Source: Vibrio jasicida CAIM 1864 = LMG 25398
GTDB taxonomy: Bacteria; Pseudomonadota; Gammaproteobacteria; Enterobacterales; Vibrionaceae
Direction of reading: 5' to 3'
Assembly (NCBI RefSeq): GCF_000400365.1
Contig: NZ_BAOG01000063.1
Span: forward strand, 186,001 to 250,000
Length of the DNA: 64,000 nucleotides
Shown here: positions 16,868 to 25,625 of the stretch, in pieces
How the letters are laid out: each line of letters opens with the position of its first letter
Position numbering within the stretch: position 1 is the first letter of the stretch
The notes under the pieces: generated by a model
Seen by the model: the letters and a program-made list of their open reading frames with translations, nothing else
What the model was told of the DNA's origin: nothing
The model's database searches: none
Program-made: the position numbers and the translations under genes

Positions 16868-17722
16868 ATGAGTGAGAAAATTTACTTCAATACTTCGCAG
16901 AAGTTCAGTGTTAAGCGCAGTCTGATCAACATCAGTACGCGTTTACATCACACGCTAGCGCCCTCACACGCAAAAAATACCGCGCGTAAATTGCTGCTTA
17001 CTCCTGCGCGTACTCAGCCAAAAAACGCTGAGCCACAGGGACTGATCAAAAGTGAAATCCAAGGTCATGCCGGGGCAATTAAAATCTATCAGCTTGGAAG
17101 CGGTCCGGTATGGATTCTTACTCACGGTTGGTCTGGAACTGCCAGTCAGTTCTATCCGTTGATGGAGCACATTGCGGCATCTGGTTACACCGCATTAGCA
17201 TACGACCATCCTGCACATGGTGAGAGTGATGGTCAGTACGGACACATCCCTGCGTTTGTTCGTGGCCTAGAGGATGTATTGGATTCGGTGGAAGACGTAG
17301 CAGGTTTAGTTGGGCACAGCATGGGCACTGCGTCGGCGCTGGAATGTCGCCACAGTAAACTAGAGAACAAACCTCTTTTGTTGATAGCTCCGGTTCTGAA
17401 TTATGTAGAAAACCTGTTTGGTAGCATTGCACGCTCAGGATACTCCATGAAGTTATTCAAAGCGGTGGTGTCTGAGGTTGAGGACCAGTTTGGCTATCCA
17501 CTGCAGTCGATTGACCCAGAAAAGCGTCTTGCAGAGCGCGAAGCAAAAACCATCATTGTTCATGATGAGCAAGACAAGTTCACTAAGCACAGTGTCTCTG
17601 CGCAAGCAGCGAGTGAGATGGCACGGGTTGAATTAGTGACGACTCAAGGCCAAGGTCACGGTCGTGTGATGAAGTGTGAAGAGGTGTTCCAGAGTTTCGA
17701 CCGTTTAATTGAAGCTAGCTGA
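16868..17722 (+). CDS. Alpha/beta hydrolase
   Basis: 284 residues, cytoplasmic. The nucleophile elbow is GHSMG, preceded by the oxyanion strand ILTHGWSG and the DHPAHGESDG loop. A late Asp in IIVHDEQDKF and His in GQGHGRVM complete the triad. About 65 N-terminal residues are basic and carry no domain I recognise. AAGGA lies eight bases before the ATG. It follows a TetR gene in the same direction and is probably controlled by it. Substrate unknown. Confidence 0.88.
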   Translation: MSEKIYFNTSQKFSVKRSLINISTRLHHTLAPSHAKNTARKLLLTPARTQPKNAEPQGLIKSEIQGHAGAIKIYQLGSGPVWILTHGWSGTASQFYPLMEHIAASGYTALAYDHPAHGESDGQYGHIPAFVRGLEDVLDSVEDVAGLVGHSMGTASALECRHSKLENKPLLLIAPVLNYVENLFGSIARSGYSMKLFKAVVSEVEDQFGYPLQSIDPEKRLAEREAKTIIVHDEQDKFTKHSVSAQAASEMARVELVTTQGQGHGRVMKCEEVFQSFDRLIEAS

Positions 17723-17758
17723 TTATTGAAAAGCACTTAATAGATTCTGTTAGAACAA

Positions 17759-17786
17759 CAAAGGACAGCCGAAGCTGTCCTTTTTA
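17759..17786. terminator. Terminator between hydrolase and chitinase genes
   Basis: AAGGACAGC (17761-17769) and GCTGTCCTT (17774-17782) pair over a CGAA tetraloop, followed by TTT. The flanking A tract lets it serve the convergent chitinase gene too. Confidence 0.92.
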
Positions 17787-17835
17787 TTACAATATTCAGA
17801 GCGATTAGTGTTGAATCACAACACTTTAGCTGTGT

Positions 17836-20376
17836 TTAGTTACAGTTAGCTGGGCCCACTTCTTTCCAAACACCCCATTCGCCAGACTTACTAGGATCTT
17901 GTCCTTGTGTCCACCACTTCGCTTCCCAAGTTTTACCTGCGTAAGTCACTTGGTCACCGCCAGTGTAAACAGCTGTTGCATCCCATGCGTTAGTACAAGT
18001 GCCACCACCTGTGCTGTGCTTAGATACAACAACGGTTGCACTTGCTGAAGATGCTGCTTGGCCATCGCTTACGCTTACTGTGAAGCTTAGGCTAGTGTTT
18101 TGCGGGTATTCTGCTGCTGTGAACGTCACTTTCGCACCGTTAACTGTTGCGTTTAGACCTTGAGGTAGCGTCCAATCGAACGTGAGTGTGTCGTTGTCAG
18201 CATCGCTAGAAGCGGAAGCGTCAATTACAACCATGTCACCAGCTTTCGCACTTGCAGGTGCAGAGACCTGCGCAACAGGTGCTGTATTTGGTGGATCAAT
18301 CACGCCAGCAGGCTTAACCGTTACCACAACAAGATCAGAAGCGCTTGCGCCGTCATTGTCTGTCACGGTTAGCTTGAACGTTAGCTGTTCTTCTGCAGTC
18401 ACTTCTGCTGCATCAAAGCTTGCTGTCGCAGTGTTTGCGCCAGATAGAGCCACTGCTGTACCTGATACTTGCTCCCAAGCGTAGCTTGCGATTGTGCCAT
18501 CAGAGTCTGTTGAGTTGCTGCCATCAAGCACAACACTTGCAGGGCCTGTTACTGCTTGGTCCGCACCTGCTGCTGCCGTTGGTTTACGGTTTGGTGGAAC
18601 AACGACACCACCCGCCATACCTTCGTGCATTGCATTCAGGATGTCGCCGTTATCTGCGTCAATTTCCCAAGAGAACAGACCTGCAAGACCTAGCGACTTC
18701 GCGTAGTTACCTTTCGCAAGAATAGAGCGGTGGTCATCAAATGTGATCAGCTCACCTGTTGAACGGTTCCACACCCATGGAGCTTCTGCTTGTGCATCGT
18801 AACCGTATTCAAAGCCGTTGATACCAGTATTGTTTGCACCAAGCATGAATGACTTAATGCCTTTGTAGTCAATCACGCCATCTTCCCAGACGCCTTGAGT
18901 CGTGCTGCCTTTCAGTTTGCCTGTTGCAGTACCTGTCATTGGGTCATTTGGATCGGTTAGCGTATCAGGTGTTACGCCTTCCCAGCCACGGCCATACATT
19001 GCTGTACCTAGTACAAGTTTGTTCGCAGGAACACCTTGAGCTAGAAGAAGTTGGATACCGTTGTCGGCTGTATATGCAGGACCTTTGTACGCTTCACCGT
19101 TCTCATCTACACCGCTGCCGTCACACTGACCTGGGCGCATAAATGAACCACAGTAAAGTGCCGTTTGGTGACCAGGTACGTTGTTCCAACCGCCGTAGAA
19201 GTCGTAAGTCATTGCGAAGATGTAGTCCATGTACTGAACAGCGTCTGCGTAATCAACATCTTCAATTTTGTCGTAACCTACACCGATTGCAGACGTTAGC
19301 TCGTAAGTACGGCCTGTTTCTGCTTCTAGCTCATCCAACATTGCACGTAGTTCACGCATCAATGCGATGTAAGCCGGGCCATCGTTTACTGGGTCACCTT
19401 TATCTGCTGCGGCACCGCCACCACCAGGGAATTCCCAGTCGATATCAACACCGTCGTAGAATTTCCATGTTTTTAGGAATTTCTTCACAGATGCGACAAA
19501 CGTGTCACGGTTGGTCTTGTCAACGAAATCGAAGAATGGGTCAGACAGTGTCCAACCACCGATCGATGGGATAATTTTTAGATCAGGGTTACGTTGCTTC
19601 AATGCCATTAACATCGCGTAGTTACCCTTGATCGGCGTGCTGTATTCGTGACCAGCTTGCGCGAAACTCTTTTGATAAGCCGCCCATGGGTCATGGATAA
19701 CCACTTCGTAGTCGTTCACACCACGACAAGCGGTTTGCAGTGCGTTGAAGCTATTGCCACCAACCGATTTCACTGATTCATTTGGACCACAAATTGGGAT
19801 GAAGCCGTAAAGGATGTGAGTCAGGTTGTCGACCGGCATATTATCAACCGTGTAGTCACGGCCATAGATGCCCCACTCAACAAAGTAAGTACCCATGACA
19901 ACACTTGGGTCGGTGTTGTAGGTTTTGTTGTTCGGGTCAACGTTCATAGTTAGCGGCGGTAAATGAGAACCGTCTGTATCCGCAATCGTAATCTCTACTG
20001 GTGCGCTTTTCGCACAACCTGTTGCGTCACACGCTTCGATTTCCATTTGGTACAAACCACCTTGGCCGTATTCAAACGACGCAGTAGTTTGGCTACCAGT
20101 GATAGGGCCTGTAGCGACTTGAACTCCATCAAAGTAGATGTTGTAAGTGTCACCAGAAGTACCACTCCACTGGTTAAATTTCACGTTGATCTTAGCTAGC
20201 TCATGGTACTTAACCATGTCGTTGTAGCCAGATGTGGTTTCCATTGCCAGTTCAATTTTAGAAAATTGCAGGTTATTAGAACCATACATGTCGATACTTG
20301 GTGCTGTTGGAGCCGCATTTGCAGCGCCAGAAAGAGCCAGGGCAACCCCAGCTGCACATAGGTTAAATCGAATCAT
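17836..20376 (-). CDS. chiA: Secreted chitinase A (GH18 with two PKD-like domains and a chitin-binding domain)
   Basis: 846 residues from the ATG at 20376, chosen because it gives a clean signal peptide (cleavage near ANA/APT, residue 21-22); the frame extends 11 codons further. Order: ChiN-type N-terminal domain (about 23-135), GH18 catalytic barrel (about 160-595) with DGVDIDWEF at 308-316 and catalytic E315, two PKD-like domains (about 610-780), and a CBM5/12 chitin-binding domain at the end (AWDATAVYTGGDQVTYAGKTW, then EAKWWTQGQ). It cleaves chitin outside the cell, mostly to chitobiose. Close to the ChiA of V. harveyi, whose catalytic residue is also E315. Monocistronic. Confidence 0.96.
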   Translation of the reverse strand: MIRFNLCAAGVALALSGAANAAPTAPSIDMYGSNNLQFSKIELAMETTSGYNDMVKYHELAKINVKFNQWSGTSGDTYNIYFDGVQVATGPITGSQTTASFEYGQGGLYQMEIEACDATGCAKSAPVEITIADTDGSHLPPLTMNVDPNNKTYNTDPSVVMGTYFVEWGIYGRDYTVDNMPVDNLTHILYGFIPICGPNESVKSVGGNSFNALQTACRGVNDYEVVIHDPWAAYQKSFAQAGHEYSTPIKGNYAMLMALKQRNPDLKIIPSIGGWTLSDPFFDFVDKTNRDTFVASVKKFLKTWKFYDGVDIDWEFPGGGGAAADKGDPVNDGPAYIALMRELRAMLDELEAETGRTYELTSAIGVGYDKIEDVDYADAVQYMDYIFAMTYDFYGGWNNVPGHQTALYCGSFMRPGQCDGSGVDENGEAYKGPAYTADNGIQLLLAQGVPANKLVLGTAMYGRGWEGVTPDTLTDPNDPMTGTATGKLKGSTTQGVWEDGVIDYKGIKSFMLGANNTGINGFEYGYDAQAEAPWVWNRSTGELITFDDHRSILAKGNYAKSLGLAGLFSWEIDADNGDILNAMHEGMAGGVVVPPNRKPTAAAGADQAVTGPASVVLDGSNSTDSDGTIASYAWEQVSGTAVALSGANTATASFDAAEVTAEEQLTFKLTVTDNDGASASDLVVVTVKPAGVIDPPNTAPVAQVSAPASAKAGDMVVIDASASSDADNDTLTFDWTLPQGLNATVNGAKVTFTAAEYPQNTSLSFTVSVSDGQAASSASATVVVSKHSTGGGTCTNAWDATAVYTGGDQVTYAGKTWEAKWWTQGQDPSKSGEWGVWKEVGPANCN

Positions 20377-20770
20377 AACTTCTCTCTCAATCCTTGATTT
20401 TATGTTCATTCACGAACACAAGCTGCTCTTGCGACAGAAAAGACAACCGATTCACACACTGTGCAAAAGCATCACATTCAGCATTTCAGAAGCTTTTTTT
20501 TTTTCAAAAAAAAATAAATCAAGATTCGACTCTGTTACACAAATCTCACTACAAGAAACATTGTTTTGCATAGAAAATACAATATTGAGCCAATAATTTA
20601 TAAATATTTTGCATGCGTTTAATTAATTATCTACTCAGTCTGGCGGTGTTATTTTGCGAGTGAAATTAAATTTTTATTATGTAACAGAGCAAGTTACGTT
20701 AGAAATTGCCAGTAACGGCCCTGTTGAATCTGGGGAAAGATACGTATGATTGATGGGGTCGATAACAAGA
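20377..20770. other. Chitinase upstream region with a T11-C-A9 tract
   Basis: These 394 bases carry the chiA promoter region (leftward) and the 3' flank of the gene at 20771. The striking element is T11 (20494-20504), one C, then A9 (20506-20514), about 118-138 bases before the chiA ATG. The surrounding DNA is very AT-rich. No ORF or RNA gene is visible. Confidence 0.7.
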
Positions 20771-21274
20771 TTACTTGCGATTGAAGTGCTCGCTCAATGC
20801 GGCTCGGCGTTTGGACGCGGCACCAATTTCTGAACCTTGTACGGTGTGCTCGAATCCTTTAAGCACAAAGCGTTGGTCAGGTAGCTTTGGTTCTACGCGA
20901 CGTATTTGGGGAGAGAGGTGAGAACCAGACAATTGGTAGGCTGTTTTACCTAGTCCGGTGTTTAGGGTGACAACTTTGCCATCGAACTCAAACTGGGTAG
21001 CGACGAGGCGATGGTTGCGAAAGACCCCGTCGGGCGTAAAGGAAAGTTGTTCGGTCTGATAAGGCGGCGCACCAATTTCAATCCATTCGCCATACACTTT
21101 ATCTGGATCGATATAGTCGAGATAAGAAGCGTAAAGTTGGTAGCCGAGAAAGCTCAACAGCGCGCAGCCAAACGTCACAAATCCTCCTTTGATGATTCTG
21201 AACTGATGACGAGCCCAAAATGAAGGTTGCGGTTCTGGTTTCTTCTGGCGTTTTCGGCGCGGTGTGGTCGTCAT
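20771..21274 (-). CDS. DUF2850-like membrane-anchored protein
   Basis: 167 residues: a basic, proline-rich cytoplasmic N terminus (RRKRQKKPEPQPSF), one transmembrane helix at about 30-50, then an exported domain with VYGEWIEIGAPPYQTEQL, a pattern I associate with the Vibrio DUF2850 family. The exported part is mostly beta. It contains no Cys after the membrane segment. Function is unknown. Monocistronic. Confidence 0.8.
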   Translation of the reverse strand: MTTTPRRKRQKKPEPQPSFWARHQFRIIKGGFVTFGCALLSFLGYQLYASYLDYIDPDKVYGEWIEIGAPPYQTEQLSFTPDGVFRNHRLVATQFEFDGKVVTLNTGLGKTAYQLSGSHLSPQIRRVEPKLPDQRFVLKGFEHTVQGSEIGAASKRRAALSEHFNRK

Positions 21275-21495
21275 GATCCCTGCTTGTTTTCCTTTTTTAA
21301 TATGGTGAGAAGCTTACGCTGCAAAAACAAACAATCTCGCCTTTGCGACACCTAAACTATGATCTGATGTCCACTTTTACATTCCGAAACACAGTTATTG
21401 AGTATTCGATAGCTCAAAAAAGGTCAATTTAGAGACTTGAGTCGTAAACCGAAACAGGGTAAAAAAGAGCTGATTTTTGATAAGGAAACCAAAGA

Positions 21496-21780
21496 ATGAG
21501 TATTAAGGAAAACAGTTATTTTGCTGGTGGCGTAAAGTCACTGGGTTTTAGCCAACAAGGACAGGATGTCAGTGTCGGTGTGATGTTGCCAGGTGAATAC
21601 ACGTTTGGTACACAAGCTCCTGAACGTATGAGTGTCGTCAAAGGTGCACTGATCGTAAAGAAAGCTGGAGAGGTTGATTGGGTGACTTACAACAGCGGTG
21701 AGTTTTTTGAAGTCGAAGGTAACTCATCATTTGAGCTTCAAGTTAAAGACGCAACGGCTTACCTATGTGAGTACTTATAA
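21496..21780 (+). CDS. ppnP: Pyrimidine/purine nucleoside phosphorylase PpnP
   Basis: 94 residues, a single cupin domain of the YaiE/DUF1255 family. Typical stretches are KENSYFAGGVKSLGF, VGVMLPGEYTFGTQAPE and the C-terminal FELQVKDATAYLCEYL. PpnP phosphorolyses a wide range of nucleosides to base and ribose 1-phosphate in the cytoplasm. AAGGA lies before the ATG and a terminator follows at 21827. Full length and apparently intact. Confidence 0.95.
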   Translation: MSIKENSYFAGGVKSLGFSQQGQDVSVGVMLPGEYTFGTQAPERMSVVKGALIVKKAGEVDWVTYNSGEFFEVEGNSSFELQVKDATAYLCEYL

Positions 21781-21826
21781 GCACAGCGCCATCTCTGACA
21801 AGTGATTGAAGACTGATTTATATAGA

Positions 21827-21850
21827 AGCTACCTGCGGGTGGCTTTTTTT
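21827..21850 (+). terminator. Terminator after ppnP
   Basis: AGCTACC (21827-21833) pairs with GGTGGCT (21838-21844, one G-T pair), followed by T6 or more. Confidence 0.88.
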
Positions 21851-21943
21851 ATGCATGTTATTCAGATGCAACGGTTTTTGGCAATAAAGCGTTAATTATG
21901 TATATACTTAAAACAGGTGCACCCATCGACCAAGGAGGATGAG

Positions 21944-22225
21944 ATGGCAGTACAACCTAAACATACCGATCTTCCTCCTCGCTATGAGGCAACGGATTTT
22001 ACTAATGAGCAACGTCACCGCTTTACTAAGGTGGCCAACGCGGCTCAAAAACGACGTGCTTTCTATAAGCGAGCGATTGAGAAAAGCCTTGTCGGCAAAA
22101 TGAAAGAGCGAGCGCTCAAGCCTGTTCTTGTCCCACGAGATGATAAACCAAGCAAAATCGGCCAAGTGATCTGGCTTGTCACATTTTTACTTGTTGGCTT
22201 ATGGGCCATGTATATGTACGCCTAA
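21944..22225 (+). CDS. Small basic protein with a C-terminal membrane helix
   Basis: 93 residues from the ATG at 21944, preceded by AAGGAGG with a five-base gap. The first 65 residues are charged and basic (AAQKRRAFYKRAIEKSL, MKERALKPVLVPRDD) and a single hydrophobic helix fills residues about 73-92 (IGQVIWLVTFLLVGLWAMYMY). This is a tail-anchor-like layout. I do not recognise the family. It is convergent with the diguanylate cyclase gene, with only 20 bases between stops. Confidence 0.75.
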   Translation: MAVQPKHTDLPPRYEATDFTNEQRHRFTKVANAAQKRRAFYKRAIEKSLVGKMKERALKPVLVPRDDKPSKIGQVIWLVTFLLVGLWAMYMYA

Positions 22226-22245
22226 CTTAGGCTCTGCGGTTTGGT

Positions 22246-23430
22246 TTATAAACTGGCGTCACGCTGCAATGAAGTCACATTTCCCATTGCGCCAACCAAC
22301 GAGTGTCTTTGATGACGCAACTCTTCTGCATGTGAGCAATGCTCGTAATATGCATACTGGTTTTTGCCAGTGTGCTTCGCAGCGTACATAGCTTTGTCTG
22401 CGCAACGAGTCAGTTCAGATAAATCTGTTGCATCTTGGCCGTAAATGGCCGCTCCCACACTCATGGTTAACTCATTGATGTTGTCGTCCGTTTGATAGCC
22501 TTTTTGGAACAGGTTGACGATACGCTCCAAAATATTGTCTAGGTCTTTCTTACCGCGCACGTCGTAAAGCATTAAGACAAACTCGTCACCAGCAAAGCGA
22601 GCAATCGAGTAGTCATGCTTGTCCGTTTTTCTGTCTTTATTACGAATGTTGTTTTTTAAGCGAGTCGCAAAGTGTTTTAACACACGGTCGCCGACATCGT
22701 GTCCGTAGTTGTCGTTAATGTGCTTGAAGTTATCGATATCTAAAAAGACTAAAGCCGTGACACTTTTGGTCTCAACTTGTTCCAACTCTTCTAACTTGGC
22801 ACGTGCCCAAGTTTCAAAACTCCAACGGTTGGCTAATCCTGTTAACTGGTCAAGGTAAGCCAGTTCTTCGATGCCTTCGCGATACAGGGTTTGAATGTAG
22901 TTCACGACTTTAGAGTAATAGTAAGAAAAGGTATGACAAACAAAGCAGATCGCCACCAGCGTAAACATAAATCGGCGCTCGGTCATGTCACTGGCGGTGG
23001 GTACACTCTCTAAAAAGGTTAAACCGAAAAAGATGATGAGGGAGTACGTCACGCTAAACAGCAGACCAACTTTGAATTCGTTGATCAAGATAATGGCGGC
23101 CACTATCGGGTAGAGCCAAAGCAGTCGACCTGAAGGGGCGTCGTTATAAAGCAGCAGCAACAGTCCATCAAACATCAATACGCCTGTGAGTAGAAGATCG
23201 GCGTATTGGTGGTGACCACGGACTTTGATCAGATAGCTGATGGTTAAGCATGCCAAAGCACATAAACCAATGAGTAAACTGAGCCCCCAATTTCCTTCAA
23301 GGTAGTGTAGGACAGAGCCATAGGTTAGAAATGCAGTGGCGATGCTAGAACAGAGAAAAACTATCTTCTTTTTTCTTGTCGATCGGATATCCGCCATTTC
23401 TTCTAGGCGTGCTCCGGCCAATTTCGACAT
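22246..23430 (-). CDS. Membrane diguanylate cyclase (GGDEF)
   Basis: 394 residues: five to six transmembrane helices in residues about 22-180, then a GGDEF domain (about 195-365) beginning at LAYLDQLTGLANRWSFE. The signature loop is AGDEF, a variant compatible with c-di-GMP synthesis; LDIDNFKHINDNYGHDVGD and the later MSVGAAIYG are intact. I see no RxxD inhibitory site at the usual distance before the loop. There is no EAL domain. It has an AGGGA ribosome site and stands alone. Confidence 0.92.
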   Translation of the reverse strand: MSKLAGARLEEMADIRSTRKKKIVFLCSSIATAFLTYGSVLHYLEGNWGLSLLIGLCALACLTISYLIKVRGHHQYADLLLTGVLMFDGLLLLLYNDAPSGRLLWLYPIVAAIILINEFKVGLLFSVTYSLIIFFGLTFLESVPTASDMTERRFMFTLVAICFVCHTFSYYYSKVVNYIQTLYREGIEELAYLDQLTGLANRWSFETWARAKLEELEQVETKSVTALVFLDIDNFKHINDNYGHDVGDRVLKHFATRLKNNIRNKDRKTDKHDYSIARFAGDEFVLMLYDVRGKKDLDNILERIVNLFQKGYQTDDNINELTMSVGAAIYGQDATDLSELTRCADKAMYAAKHTGKNQYAYYEHCSHAEELRHQRHSLVGAMGNVTSLQRDASL

Positions 23431-23572
23431 TGTGTATCCCTACTTTAGACTTACTTAATGCCTATTCTAGGTCGTAATTAAGTAGTACATGGAATAGCAA
23501 AGCCCTTAATTGTGATATGAAGCATGTTTGTTATTTACGTGACTTGTTGAATTTGTAAGAAATTTACGAAGT

Positions 23573-23604
23573 ATGAAATGTTTCATGATTATGAAATGTT
23601 TCAT
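23573..23604. promoter_or_regulatory. Two tandem LacI-type operators
   Basis: The 14-bp palindrome ATGAAATGTTTCAT occurs twice exactly, at 23573-23586 and 23591-23604, separated by GATT (18-base centre-to-centre). The half-sites TGAAA and TTTCA resemble known LacI/GalR family boxes such as that of AscG. Regulation by the LacI protein at 25626 is inferred. Confidence 0.7.
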
Positions 23605-23672
23605 GTCATCATGAGTGGATTGCTCTTATTTTGCACAAATTAACGTGATAGAAATTAAACAATCCTGTGAAA

Positions 23673-23686
23673 TGAAAGCGATTTCA
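23673..23686. promoter_or_regulatory. LacI-type operator, four-base spacing
   Basis: TGAAAGCGATTTCA: TGAAA and TTTCA arms around GCGA, close to the TGAAACCGGTTTCA box of the beta-glucoside repressor AscG of E. coli. Confidence 0.65.
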
Positions 23687-23810
23687 AAATGTAAAATCTA
23701 ACAAGCACTATTTTAACTGTCTGATTTTACGCGCTAATAAATATTGTGAGTTTCACGCGTTGTTTCATGTCATTTTGAACACGATGGCCATGTGAAGCTG
23801 TAGCGGCTTT

Positions 23811-23822
23811 TCAAACGTTTCA
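23811..23822. promoter_or_regulatory. Imperfect LacI-type operator near the porin start
   Basis: TCAAACGTTTCA is one mismatch from TGAAACGTTTCA and lies 56 bases before the porin ATG, a position suited to blocking transcription. Confidence 0.4.
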
Positions 23823-23877
23823 TTCCTTAAGATCCCTATTGAAATAATTACACCTACTAAAAACTTAGGGAAATCAC

Positions 23878-25209
23878 ATGAAAAACTTAAAGGTTTTACC
23901 TCTCGCGCTTGCAGTGGCCGCTTCGCTTGCTTCTCTCTCTACTTTTGCTGCCGATTCTGATGTAGAAGCTCTGGAAAAACGCATTCAAGAACTGGAGAAT
24001 CGCATCGATCCTAATTATGTTGATGATCAACAACCGGCTGTACTGACTCCGGATATTGAGATTCCTTATGGTGTTGTCTTCTCCGGCTATGCTCGCTACG
24101 GCGCACATTATCAAGCTGGCGACCAGAAATATGTGATGGTTGATGGTTCATTTAATGGGTCATCAGCAATTGGTCGATTAGGTAACGAAGGCAACGGCGG
24201 TGAATTCCAGTTAGCGAAAGCGTTCAAGAATGACAGCGGTGCGATCTGGGATGTGGTTGTGATGTTCGATCACTGGGGCGATGAAGTAAACCTGAAAAAG
24301 GCTTACGCAGGGGTAACGAATGTTTTCGAAAGCCAGCCGAATGCTTACATTTGGGCGGGTCGTGATTTCCATCAACGTCCACAACAAGGCATCAATGACT
24401 ACTTTTGGATGATGCATGATGGTCAAGGTGGTGGTATCAATAACCTTGAGCTTGGCTCTGTGAAGCTGGATTTCGGTGTGGTTGCAGCGGTAGAAAATTG
24501 TAGCCCAGAAATTGTCGATCCAGGTTCAAACCCTTCTATCTCATGTACGGGTGGTGCAGGAACGGGTGACAGCGGCGCATACGCTTTCACTTCTAAATTG
24601 CATGGTATCGACATGGGTTTTGCAGATCTAGAGTTGTACGCAAACTACGGCTTTGATTCCGAAGCGATTGATAGCTCTGAGCACATAGACGCGTACCAAT
24701 TGGGTGCGGTGATTTCTCGTGCACACGATAGTGGTTCAAACCGTTTAGTATTGCGTTATTCAGACAATGCCGATAACGGCGTATTCTGGAAAACAGAAGA
24801 CCTCACTACGATTTATGCAAGTTTCGAAGGTAATGCCGATCTCGGTGAAAAAGCCGCGATTGAATACCTATTGGCTTACCACGATTATTCCGTTGATGCT
24901 TCAAGTGCGGTGGAAGATGAGCGCACCAACTACAGTGCTATCGTACGTCCGATGTACTTTTGGAACGATGCACACTCTACGTGGTTAGAAGCAGGCTACC
25001 AGATGGTCGACTACGCACGTGCTGACGATGACAACACAGGTTGGAAAGTCACCCTATCACAAAACATCTCGTTTGATTGGGGCGCTGGTGCTCGACCAAT
25101 GCTGCGCTTCTACGCAACAGTCGGTGAGGTGGACAACAAAGCGACTGGCATCAACGATCCTAAGCAAGATACGGTTAGCCTAGGTGCGATGTGGGAAGCT
25201 TGGTGGTAA
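23878..25209 (+). CDS. Maltoporin-like (LamB family) carbohydrate porin
   Basis: 443 residues with a signal peptide cleaved near residue 24 (STFA/ADSD). A short coiled coil follows (VEALEKRIQELENRI), as in sucrose porin ScrY, then GYARYGAHYQAG opens a long beta-barrel of alternating residues ending in aromatic W (GAMWEAWW), the usual outer-membrane C terminus. LamB-type hallmarks include WAGRDFHQRP and DYFWMMHDGQGGGI. It should pass oligosaccharides across the outer membrane. Its promoter holds LacI-type boxes and the downstream genes form an ABC beta-glucoside system, so a beta-linked glucan oligomer is the likely cargo (inference). Confidence 0.92.
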   Translation: MKNLKVLPLALAVAASLASLSTFAADSDVEALEKRIQELENRIDPNYVDDQQPAVLTPDIEIPYGVVFSGYARYGAHYQAGDQKYVMVDGSFNGSSAIGRLGNEGNGGEFQLAKAFKNDSGAIWDVVVMFDHWGDEVNLKKAYAGVTNVFESQPNAYIWAGRDFHQRPQQGINDYFWMMHDGQGGGINNLELGSVKLDFGVVAAVENCSPEIVDPGSNPSISCTGGAGTGDSGAYAFTSKLHGIDMGFADLELYANYGFDSEAIDSSEHIDAYQLGAVISRAHDSGSNRLVLRYSDNADNGVFWKTEDLTTIYASFEGNADLGEKAAIEYLLAYHDYSVDASSAVEDERTNYSAIVRPMYFWNDAHSTWLEAGYQMVDYARADDDNTGWKVTLSQNISFDWGAGARPMLRFYATVGEVDNKATGINDPKQDTVSLGAMWEAWW

Positions 25210-25303
25210 GCCATCTCAAACTACACTCTTAACTCTCTCTATTTTGTCATGGCGCTCATTGCAGCCAGTTGAGTGCCAAACTGTCCATTCTTAACCCTAT
25301 TTT

Positions 25304-25330
25304 GAGCCGCATTTGCGGCTCTTTTTTTTT
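25304..25330 (+). terminator. Strong terminator after the porin
   Basis: GAGCCGC (25304-25310), loop ATTT, GCGGCTC (25315-25321), then T9. The porin is therefore a separate transcript from the ABC operon. Confidence 0.95.
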
Positions 25331-25417
25331 CTTACTCGCCGTTTTTGATTCAAGAGTCAATATTAAAGAGTTGTGAAATCAATGCCTTTGCTTGGTTTCA
25401 TTTGAGCGTGAAATAAC

Positions 25418-25444
25418 CATTTCATGAAACGGTTTCATGAAATG
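25418..25444. promoter_or_regulatory. Perfect 27-bp palindrome, compound LacI-type operator
   Basis: Arms CATTTCATGAAAC (25418-25430) and GTTTCATGAAATG (25432-25444) are exact reverse complements around one central G. The core reads TGAAAC-G-GTTTCA, and each arm also contains TTTCATGAAA, itself a palindrome. It lies about 180 bases before the LacI gene start and could bind more than one dimer. Confidence 0.75.
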
Positions 25445-25555
25445 AAAGCAAACTGCCACGCGCCTCATTCTTTCAAACATTGCCCGAATTTAAAGGGATT
25501 TCGGTGTGATTTCTCTCACGATAACACCTCAGTGAATCCGAAATACTAACTGCCA

Positions 25556-25569
25556 TGAAAGCGGTTTCG
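25556..25569. promoter_or_regulatory. LacI-type operator before the regulator gene
   Basis: TGAAAGCGGTTTCG has TGAAA and TTTC arms around GCGG (last base mismatched), 57 bases before the GTG start, consistent with autoregulation. Confidence 0.55.
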
Positions 25570-25625
25570 AGGAGCTTATCTCGAAGCAAGATTGAATCTT
25601 GAGGTTCAAGTGGAAGAGGTTTCTT

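Larger units (their letters stand above)
23431..23877. other. Regulatory region upstream of the sugar porin
   Basis: This 447-base AT-rich gap lies between two divergently oriented genes and contains several TGAAA/TTTCA inverted repeats, listed separately (23573-23604, 23673-23686, 23811-23822). I see no ORF in it. Confidence 0.75.

Noticed and set aside
19143..19574. 143-codon open frame opposite the chitinase gene
   Set aside because: Lies fully within the well-supported GH18 gene; low-complexity Arg/His/Leu-rich product with no ribosome site or family pattern.
25418..25444. Phage or plasmid attachment site or dif-like site
   Set aside because: The palindrome matches LacI-family half-sites next to a LacI gene and shows no duplicated copy or recombinase nearby.
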